Assembly: GCA_005406025.1 (NCBI GenBank)
Contig: BGZK01001011.1
Location: 124,001-188,000 of the forward strand
Source of the DNA: Eumeta japonica
Taxonomy: Eukaryota; Arthropoda; Insecta; Lepidoptera; Psychidae
Direction: 5' to 3'
DNA: 64,000 nucleotides
The position numbers were made by a program, and so were the translations under genes. The notes under the pieces are model-generated. The model was not told the origin of the DNA. It worked only from the letters and a program-made list of their open reading frames with translations, and made no database searches. Below, piece after piece: positions 55,252 to 64,000 of the stretch (position 1 is its first letter; each line of letters begins with the position of its first letter).

Positions 55252-57659
55252 CTTTTTGTGGTTGTCTAATCTTATAAAATATATAAATTTACAATTTAAA
55301 TATTTGCTTATTTTCCCAATCTTATAACTAACCCTAAAACATCAAAATAATTTGCTCGAGGATTACTTGAATTACGTTTCTCTAAGATCAGAACGGAAAT
55401 GTCCAATACAATGTTATCAAATCTGGCAGACTTGAAGAGTATACAACAAAACCGACAACGTCCTTTTTTTATTTGTGTTTTCTTTAAACATTTTTACAAT
55501 ACATATATCGACTTGACTTGAAATAACTTATAAATAGGGCTATGATAAATTATGTAGTCATTAGTTAGTATTGTTCAATAAATATAATAAATATACCTTT
55601 TTTTTAATTCTCTCTATTTTTTATGAATTAGAAATCGCCGTTTTTGATATTATATGACTCAGTGAAGCAACAATTAACACCCCCGAAATATAAATCAGTT
55701 CACTGTACTCTTATGAGCTGTATGCACTTCACTGTACATTTACACCCAAGTGTGTCTACAAACCATCACTGTGCTGCAATGGTCGTCCCCCCGTCCACTC
55801 ATTGTTTCTAGATCATTCTGATGTAAGTAACTTTAGCTACGTTATTCCTATTAATTGCTCTCTCTAGGTTTTTCCCATATTTGGTTTTAGTCCCATCGGC
55901 AAATAGAAGAAACTTCAGATAGTTTTAGATATTTATGTTGATACAGTATTGTGGAAAAAAATCACTAAAATATGAACTCGTTATCTATGGAAATGTGTTG
56001 TTTTATACAATTGCATTAGACTAATATATATAGTTGTATGTGTTTTTGCCGACTTTTTTATAACCTTCTATGAAAAATGCTTACGACACAACTTTGTATA
56101 TCCTCTGAGTTTTAACACTAAAAATGGTCTTTTTTTTGTTCAGTAGGGAGGCCACTTTCAGCGAAATGTCAATTCGGTCTGGTCTCGCGAGCTCTAGGTC
56201 TAGGTAAATGATTCAGGTGTCAAAATATGCATACGAACAGGAACTATATGACGGTGAAAAAACGGGGTATATAACAAATATTTTTAAGATTACCAATTTA
56301 AAAAAAAATAGTTACTTTACAATTTACGACTTAAGTCAAAAGCGAACCGGGGTATTGACATTGATTTACAATTACTAAAAACGTTAATTATTACATATGG
56401 ACTTATTTTTAGAACTACTTAAAAATAATAATTTCTGTTTTTAAAATTAGAAACAATTTATGATTCCTGCATACATATTTAATTACCATTGATCTGCAGC
56501 TGATTTTCATTTTACTCTTTTCGGTATATTCGTTTTTGATTTCAAAACGATGTATCAAAATATTAATTTTCGATGTACCGAAAGGTTATGTAGAACACGA
56601 GATCTGTGAATTTTTTTCCCCCGTTAATCAGCTTTGACCAAAGTTTTGGAGTTTTATGGTTCACAAAAGTAATGGACATCTATTTCAGTACTTTTAGAAT
56701 AGAAATAAGACGTATTTTTGTACAAAATAATTTCAACCTTGTTTGTATAGCTTAAATAGGCTGAACTATAGTGGTTCTTATTAATTTCTTCAAAACCATA
56801 AACAAATACACTAATAAGAAAACAGTTGAAAATTTCAACGCAATTGAATAAAGTATAATAATTCTTAGTAATATTCACTGAACCCTTAACCATGGAGTAC
56901 TAAAGATAATGGAGCGTACATCTTTTTTCTTAGTGTAAACCATCTTCTTTCATATGAAATATCTTTGGAATCGATCGAATTATATAATATCAAATTAATG
57001 TTACACAACCCAACCACGGATAGATAAAATATTCTAAATACTTTCTTTGTGCCAATAAGAATAACTTGTGAAAATATCTGTGAAATTGTTCAAACTGATT
57101 CTTAATAAACTCGCGTCAGTATTCTATATCCTTTCATTGGCTTTCAGCTTTCTCAATACTAAATTTTAATAAAACCGGTGAAGTTACAAGGGTTCCTAGT
57201 AATTTTTACGGAACCCTAACAACAAACCTGATAAGATGTATATATGTGAAATAACTTGTGCAACGGATAGCTTGACGTCGCTATATAGATGCTATGCGTT
57301 ATACAGCTTACTATACTCCAGTCCCTCAAGCTTTTATAGTTATTTATATATACAAACGTCCCTAAAATTTACATATCTATGTATGCCTATATAATGAGTT
57401 ATCAAGAGAAGGGTTAATTTTGAACCAATAATATACCTACAATATACAATACACATTTTATCTGTGACTTAAATTTGGCAGTTATTTTTTTTTACTGTCG
57501 ACTTTAATTTACCTTATGTACACTATTTTTACAAATTACATTATTTACATCAACGAAACTCATAGCGAAATACAGGCCAGGATTTCGCAACAGTTCCTAA
57601 TACGACTATCTAAATCGAGGTGTTCTCATTACCACGTTCTAGCTTCCCAATTAGACCCC
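55252..57659. other. Spacer, no gene
   Basis: AT-rich. At 57,180-57,225, CAAGGGTTCC...TACGGAACCCTAAC resembles the end of a family F repeat. No gene. Confidence 0.55.
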
Positions 57660-57985
57660 TAGACACTAAATAAAAATATGCTTCTCATAAACACAAATCC
57701 AACGGGCCCAAAAATGACTGGGTTATGCCGTGTCGTTGAGGAAATGCTATGGCCACCTTCTAGGTCAATCATCAGATCCAGAACACTAAATAGAAAAAAA
57801 TGTACCATCAAAACAAATCCAACAAGCCCAAACCCGATGGGGTTATGTCGCGTAATTGAGGAGGTTCTATGACCATCTTCGAGATTCATCATGAGATCAG
57901 CTCTGTGGTAGTACCATATTACTATACTTACATAATTATGCCCAATTTCAGCTCGATCGGATACTAGCAAGTGGGTGAAAAATTA
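57660..57985 (+). repeat. Lepidopteran repeat with internal tandem duplication (about 117 bp period)
   Basis: The block AAACACAAATCCAACGGGCC...GGGTTATGCCGTGTCGTTGAG...TCAATCATCAGATCCAGAAC is repeated as AAACAAATCCAACAAGCCC...GGGTTATGTCGCGTAATTG...TTCATCATGAGATCAGCTC. It ends with TTTCAGCTCGATCGGATAC. I know this wording from a dispersed moth repeat. The 103-codon minus-strand frame over it shows the same duplication and is probably not a gene. Confidence 0.75.
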
Positions 57986-58869
57986 TTGAGAATTTTGAAA
58001 CGGACAACTGACTTGGATACGAACATTTCAACTTAAATAAAACTTGAAAAAGCAATGCGCAGGTCAGTGGAGTCACCGTAGCTCCGCCACTCGCCTACCA
58101 CCGCTACGTTCTCATGTAATAACATGTCATTACAATAACAACCCAGCAATCTTTTACAAAACGAACAATTTATGTAAACGAAAAAGGACCTAAATAATTT
58201 CCTGCCAAAATCAAGCTTCAACCTTATAAAATATTGATGAGATGTCGTAATACAAATAGCATGGTATCGTTTTTCATTACATTAAAAAAAATATAGAACC
58301 GATCGATATCGTGACCTATTAAAGGAAGCTATTTCATGCTTTACACACGTAAATATTTTCAATCCGTTCAAAATATGCTTTCTTATTCATTTTAATGTGA
58401 GCACTAAATTAAAATTTAATTTTTGTAAATATTTTTTTATCAACAAATTCTCCCACAATGTTATCTAAATTGGTAGACAAGCTTATATGGTGTTTTGGCT
58501 AAGACATCCAAAATAGACGTTCATTTCAACTTTCCTTCTACTCGTATTATTGGTACTACTCGTATTAGGGTTCACATTGGGTTGATGATGAATTAAGCAT
58601 TATTTATAAAAAGTTGTGTCAAAAATCACAAAGTTACATTTTTTTTATTCAGTTATTATATATATTTAAAGTTTTTATGGGCAAACGCTCGTCACACAAT
58701 ATGTTTCTCACATTATCGAATAAAATTTATCATATTATTTTGGACTCTTGATAGCAAGCGCTTTGACTTTTTTTTTCTCGTTGCAATTAGATGCCTGTGT
58801 ATTAATTTATTATAGTTTGCTGCTCTAATGCGGCTGTTCAGTTTGTGTATCTGATATATAGATATGCTA
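57986..58869. other. Spacer, no gene
   Basis: AT-rich, nothing recognised. Confidence 0.6.
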
Positions 58870-59064
58870 ACAGGGATGTACATGGATATGAGGCTCACAC
58901 ACCTCTTCATCATTTCGCTACCACCTCCATCAGATATTTTATTCCTCCTCAAGAGCCCAGCAATGCAGTGGTGACTCCTCTGGGGTTGATAGTGTCTATG
59001 GGCAGCGGTAATCAGTGACTCTCTGATGGCTCGTATTCTTGTCTGTTTCTTGAAATTTTTATAT
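58870..59064 (+). repeat. Family A interspersed repeat
   Basis: CAGATATTTTATTCCTCCTC, CCCAGCAATGCAGTGGTGAC, TCTGGGGTTGATAGTGTCTA, TGGGCAGCGGTAATCAGTGA, GGCTCGTATTCTTGTCTG. This is the complete order of the family's end. Confidence 0.75.
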
Positions 59065-59825
59065 AAAAAAAAACCGGCCAAGATCATGTCGGACCATGGT
59101 CGTTGTAGGGTTCCGAAGACGCTACTACAAAGAAATGCACTACAGATAAGAAAACCTCTATTTTTTATGTTTTCCGCACAGAATAAGTATAAACACTTTA
59201 GTTGTTTATAACTACAAAAACAAGTAGGTATGTCGACTATTACTCTTAAGCTAGTGTAAACTAAAGTGCACGTAAAAGAACGTGTTTTCATGCCACGTCG
59301 TTTTGTTGAAAAGCGCAGTTTTTCAACAATGACTCGAAAACGGTATATCCGATCATGTTTAAAATAATTTCCTTTGAAAGTATTTATTAAACTTTACCTA
59401 AGCAATTTTTTCTAATGTTTTGGATATAGAGTGAAAAAATAAGAGAGAGGGAGGAAATTTCTGCTACTTTTAGAAAAATGATTTCTGAAATTATTAAATT
59501 AATTAAAAAATTGCTTAGAAACCTTATTTTTCTTTTTAAATAACTGAAAAAATATAAGCTATGATGTTTCCTGAAATTTTTTTTCACCTTATGTTACATG
59601 TATGGAGCGCCTACGCTAGGAATATTTATTTCTGTTAGTTAACTACCAAACTAAGTAGCGGCTTACACAATACACCCACAATGTAAATTTCAACAAAATA
59701 AATCTTGTAGTTTTTAAATGAAACGCCTGTGACCTACGAACGGGCGGAAGTACAGGCAGGCAGACATGACGAAACTACAAGGGTTCTTTTTTTGCCATTT
59801 TGGCTTAGAACCCAAAAAAACAGTT
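59065..59825 (-). repeat. Dispersed lepidopteran repeat family F, copy 2 (reverse)
   Basis: Opens with AAACCGGCCAAGATCATGTC and GTAGGGTTCCGAAG. It closes with AGTACAGGCAGGCAGACATG, ACAAGGGTTCTTTTTTTGCC and TTGGCTTAGAACCCAAAAAA. The first part is the reverse of the GCGAGTCGGACTC...CCGG tail of the family. It directly abuts the family A copy. Confidence 0.7.
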
Positions 59826-60844
59826 TTAGTTAGTGGTTGTATTAACCAACAAGTATATTGTAATACGGCGCCGTTAAACTTCGACCGGCCGCACGGAGTG
59901 TTAATTGAACCGCTCAATACACGAACTTGAGCCTCGCTCTATCGCCCTTAACAACGAGTAACTGAGCTAACACATGCTTTGAATTTTTAGTACTGATGTA
60001 ATGAATATTAATAACTTACTTTGTAGGTATGACCTACCCATAAGCAATACGTTACTTAAATTCATTTTGTGATCTTGCCCAATCGAATAATAAATTTTTC
60101 ACTATAATCTCGAAGTCATTAAAGCAATCTTGGAGCTTTTTTTTTAATACTATGAAAACGATCCTATGAGTGCATAAAAAGATGGGAGTATGCAATTAAA
60201 TTAATTAAAAGGTCAATATGATGACTAACTGCTATTGCTCATTGAAAAACTATACTGCAGACAAAACCTACCAAAAAGAGAGAAACATTTTATATGAAGA
60301 ACTTAAAAATATATTAATTTGTGTAAAAGATACGGCAATTCTTTTATAAAATTTAATAGTTGAATATTTTTTGGTAATATTAAATTTTATGATTTTTAAA
60401 ACCTACTATAATTGTCAGAAAATATTCATGCCAATTTAAAATACTTTTTTGTAGAAAAACATATATCAAAGATAAAACAATATTTTAAGAAATTAAATTA
60501 GTAGCCCTGAAATATTGACTTGATTAAATAATGATTCTAAAAAGAAACTGAAAAATCGAAAAATGTAGACCAAAATAAATAGTTAATAAAAAAAAGAATT
60601 ATAAAAAATGTATGTGACGGAAAATCTTCGGACAATTTCCAAAAAAATTAAAAACTATTTTGGAGTATCGAGTAAGGAAATTTTAGAACAATTATGGTGT
60701 CAATATTTTTTGCAAGAGACGTTTTTTGTAAATTCCAACAGGTTATATACAACGCACTGTCCATTTATTCTTCGATTCTTTATTAATCGAAAATTCTCGA
60801 CACCACTTGAAAGTGCATGAATGTAAACTGAAAATAGACTGAGT
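59826..60844. other. Spacer, no gene
   Basis: AT-rich, with a GC-richer line at 59,860-59,960 (CGGCGCCGTTAAACTTCG, CCGGCCGCACGGAGTG). Nothing recognised. Confidence 0.55.
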
Positions 60845-61170
60845 TTTACCCATTAAATGTTTCATGTACGCCGACGTCGACCGAAGGTAAAACCTGTACA
60901 GTGAACGGGCGTGACCGTAAGGAATATTCTCAAAACATAAATCTAGATAAAGCGATGAAAGTGTCAAGTAAGGTATAGTGAATGGAGTAGAGAAGGATAT
61001 GTTGAGATGGTTTGCTCCTGTGGATAGGATGTATCAAAAAAGACTGACGAAAGAAAACTGCAAAGGGCCTATTTTTAAAAGAAAGAGCTGGCAAGGAACG
61101 CCTTTTAGTACTTATACACAACAAAATATTAAAAAGAGCGAAAATTGAAATATCCAAAACCGTTAAACTT
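60845..61170 (+). pseudogene. Non-LTR reverse transcriptase remnant (copy 2), internally deleted
   Basis: Begins with PIKCFMYADVDRR (about 60,850), the polymerase-box region with one catalytic Asp followed by Val. After degraded sequence comes GVEKDMLRWFAPVDRMYQKRL (about 60,988-61,050), which is the C-terminal wording of lepidopteran non-LTR elements, and then KENCKGPIFKRKSWQGTPF. The part normally between the polymerase box and MLRWF is mostly missing. Same element type as 23,830-24,860. Confidence 0.65.
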
Positions 61171-61429
61171 ATATGAAACGAATTACGTATGGTAATGGAG
61201 TTGAAGAGATAATTTACAAGGCGAGTGGTAATCTATGACCTTATTGTGTAAATCTATGAATTTGTATATAATTATTCTTCCACATATTTTGATGTACCCA
61301 GCATTTATAAATGTTTATTAATATCTTAATTGCTTCAATAATAAGACATTTTTTCAAATTTTGGTAATAACTGTATTCTTTTGTAAAAGTTCTAGAGGCA
61401 AAAGACTGAAAGCCATCAAAGACTAGGTG
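61171..61429. other. Spacer
   Basis: AT-rich, nothing recognised. Confidence 0.6.
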
Positions 61430-61632
61430 ATTGTCGCTGCATACTCGCCACCTCTGAGAAATCACTAGTGCGCTGTTGGCTTTTTACGAAGGAATAGGAT
61501 ATCTGATGGAGAGGGGAGTGAGCCACAGGAACTTGTAAGCAGGAATGAGATTCCTGATGGTCCACCGGAATTCTCACTCACTAGACGAAACAACAGCGCA
61601 ACTGCTACTTCACATCTGTATTTTGTAAGTAC
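61430..61632 (-). repeat. Family A interspersed repeat, degraded (reverse)
   Basis: AATAGGATATCTGATGGAGA, GGAGTGAGCCACAGGAAC and GGTCCACCGGAATTCTCACT are the reverse of the family A pyrimidine-rich half; compare 10,900-11,035. Confidence 0.6.
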
Positions 61633-63049
61633 ATTTATTTGTGTATTTATAGTGTTACAAATATTTTATTGTGCAGTAGCATCATTAAGTAAATGGAAAT
61701 TATAATAGTTTTTGATCCTTTGCTTTGCTTTGCAAAATATGTTAAACGAGTTTTACGTGTATTTAATGAAGTATAATGAAGTTTATGACGACTTCCGGTT
61801 TAAGCGGGCATTCGAAAAAAAATGTGTTTTTATGTATCTTTAATTAATGTTTATTTCTCTTTCTGAAATAAAATAGCGAAAATAAAAAGAAAAGCTAATC
61901 GCGTCATATTCTATTGGGGTAAAGTGCCAGTTATTTACCTAATCTTTTAGTTCTAGCGAGAGAAAGATATTTAGAAATTATTTATGTTTTCGAAAGCTTT
62001 TCCTTTAAAGTAAATATAATAATGATGATTTGTAATTTAAAATTGAGCAATTCTATCATTGCATGGCTGCAATCTAAAATTTACAATAACGTACAATGTT
62101 TTGATTGTTTCATTTCCACTGTGTAATCACCGCAATAACAGCTGTGTTATTGTTTTAAGCATGTAAAATATTTAGTTCACACGTGCGTATATTTGTGTGT
62201 GTGCAACAGTGCATCAGAATGGATTTAATGCATGTACGATCTTTTAATGTACTGGATAAACAACTGAAAACAGTAAGTTATTAACAAATAAAAAAAACAT
62301 AATTTCGTTTAATTATAAATCTAGCCCAGTACATTTTATATATATAGTACATAACCCAGTATAATTATAATATTGCATAATACCGTATTCTATAAAATCT
62401 TCGCATTTCCACCGCGTTAAATGATTTATTTAAAGACCATCCATACCTTTTAAATTCGTTTTTAATATTTTAACAGAAATATTTTTAAAATCGGTCCCAC
62501 ACTGATCGTATCCGTGTTGATATTTTATATATAAATTTTATAGTTAAAGATTAAATAGAAAGGGTTTTGTTCTTAAAGTTTAGGCCTGATAAAAATGGAC
62601 TGAATATACAGAATAACGAAAATGCAAAACATTTTATTTTTTCTTTTATTAAAAATTACCTGTTCCGGTGAATCGGTGCTGATCATAATTTTCTTGATTT
62701 GGAGGTACTATTTACGTTGTTCGAAATCTAGTCTGTTTCAAAATCTTTTCCATAAAAATATTATAATATACCTATATAATGTGTTAAAAAATTTATCTAG
62801 ATAAGTTAAGTATTTATTATATTTTTCTATTTACGTTCATTATTACTTAATTAAATTGAATCTTAATCATATTATATTGTTTGCGGCTTTTTACTATCTA
62901 ATAATTTTCACCAAATAATATGTCTAATGAGATACAGAAACGAATTAATAAGTAAAGTAAATATTATATATTGTAACTTACATGCTTCACATAATTACTC
63001 GTTTTTTGGAATCGACCCAATTAAAGATATGCCAAAATATGAGGCTAGG
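61633..63049. other. Spacer, no gene
   Basis: AT-rich. The 60-codon frame at 62,622-62,804 is hydrophobic low-complexity reading. Confidence 0.6.
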
Positions 63050-63395
63050 CGTCATTGGCAATAGCGAATGTTTCAATGAGACTTTTGTCATTCATCGCTT
63101 TTCAGGGATTACTAGCCAAAGGCTGTCACCGGGACTTTATTAATAAGTTCACGTCGTGTGTTTCCGTCCGTCCGTCCATCAGTCTATTCATCTTTTCGAT
63201 TGTCTGTTTACTTTGTTTGTCTTCTGTCGTAAAAAAATGACACTTGGGATCGTCTAACTTGGTATGATGATGTTACGAATTGAATGAAGTACTTTTTTTA
63301 TTATACACTTAACACAAATATGTGTGGTTTTACGGAACCTTTTGTGCGCGAGTCGGACTCACGCCTATCTATTTTTTCTATACGTTTTCGTGTTC
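63050..63395 (+). repeat. Dispersed lepidopteran repeat family F, copy 3
   Basis: CCGTCCGTCCGTCCATCAGTC run, then TGTGGTTTTACGGAACCTTT and TGTGCGCGAGTCGGACTCAC, which is the family tail. Confidence 0.75.
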
Positions 63396-63732
63396 ATCGG
63401 ATTCATTATGTGTAGTTTTGTGTACCTTGTTGGAGAAAAGAAAACAAATTTAATTCATATGTCAAAAAAGAAAGGTTAATAACGTGTTCATAAACTTTTA
63501 CATAAGAAAATTGTACCTGTAGCACTTTACGTAATAGAAATTTTGAAAATTCTGTTCATTTACTTAGTTTGGATTGTTAAACACTTAACAAATTAAATTT
63601 AATCACAATGTTCTCACAGAATCTGTAGGGATATAACCGCGAGATGTTGTCAGTCTGACAATCACCTAACGCTTTTTCTATTATACATGATCTTTGATGA
63701 AGTGACTTTAATATATGAATTTCAGTGTGTAT
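63396..63732. other. Spacer, no gene
   Basis: AT-rich, nothing recognised. Confidence 0.6.
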
Positions 63733-63785
63733 ACACGTATGCATTAAAATACATATACGACGTATGTATTTCAATGCATACGTGT
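63733..63785. repeat. Inverted repeat with 23-bp arms, one mismatch
   Basis: ACACGTATGCATTAAAATAC...ATA and TATGTATTTCAATGCATACG...TGT pair around a 7-nt centre. Confidence 0.9.
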
Positions 63786-64000
63786 GTTACCACTAGTTGA
63801 GAATTTGCTCTTTTACTTACTTACCCCTTATCCTTTCCTTATCGTATGATTTGAATGAGACAAACTCGACCGTAAACTCTTTTCATTATCTTTTACACTT
63901 TTCCATCACTTTGCTTCTAAAGCCAAATAAACCATGGTTTTAGGTCACTTCTTAGTCTTGTACCTCTTTTTTATTCGTATAATGATCGTCTTTTCATGAC

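Noticed and set aside
58713..59291. Longest non-transposon open frame away from the LTR element (192 codons, minus strand)
   Set aside because: It reads across a family A repeat and the start of a family F repeat in antisense. The wording has no family resemblance and the frame is a by-product of repeat sequence.

Overview
This 64 kb window looks like AT-rich, non-coding DNA of an insect, most probably a moth or butterfly (Lepidoptera). It contains fragments of many repeats that I recognise from lepidopteran genomes. Examples are copies ending near a CCATGGGCGGC-type signature, copies with a TACGGAACC...GCGAGTC tail, and tails with GAACCTCCTCC / TTTGAAGTCGG. The one complete mobile element is a CsRn1-like (Kabuki-type) Ty3/gypsy LTR retrotransposon. 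I found no intact host protein gene, no RNA gene, no bacterial-style operon and no CRISPR. The window is best read as a gene desert or a very large intron.

Layout. 1-6290: an LTR retrotransposon (266-5813, 290/292-bp LTRs, CTAT target duplication) sits inside the 3' tail of an older mariner copy, whose pieces lie at 181-265 and 5818-6161. A short ACGTCAC-type repeat follows. 6600-7440: an array of seven diverged ~118-bp units. 7.4-23 kb: AT-rich DNA with scattered interspersed repeats, a Penelope-like GIY-YIG remnant near 14.6 kb, a perfect 35-nt palindrome near 16.8 kb and several GC-richer islands. 23.8-24.9 kb: a decayed non-LTR reverse transcriptase. 26.45-31.26 kb: two halves of one mariner-type element, with terminal-repeat-like ends, separated by about 3.6 kb that holds unrecognised open frames. 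31.6-36.6 kb: degenerate hexanucleotide arrays, a compound fold-back, further repeats, a GC island and a broken Jockey-type ORF1. 38-47 kb: GC islands, a long hairpin with a nearby three-unit tandem repeat, an RTE-type reverse transcriptase remnant (minus strand) and interspersed repeats. 47-64 kb: GC islands, another hexanucleotide array, a decayed gene of a poorly described transposase-like family (DGCGGQNKN motif, 53.6-55.25 kb), more lepidopteran repeats and a second copy of the 24-kb reverse transcriptase type.

How the parts relate. Almost all coding signal comes from transposable elements. The LTR element has nearly identical LTRs, so it looks recent, yet its internal region is crossed by about a dozen single-base frame changes, mostly losses in short homopolymers. 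That is either unusual decay or residual assembly error. The GC-richer islands (about 11.6-12.5, 17.2-17.5, 23.2-23.5, 34.6-35.06, 38.4-38.8, 43.5, 47.0-47.2, 47.65-47.95, 50.0-50.3, 51.2, 52.0-52.2 kb) carry no convincing ORF and are candidates for conserved regulatory DNA. That reading is inference only.
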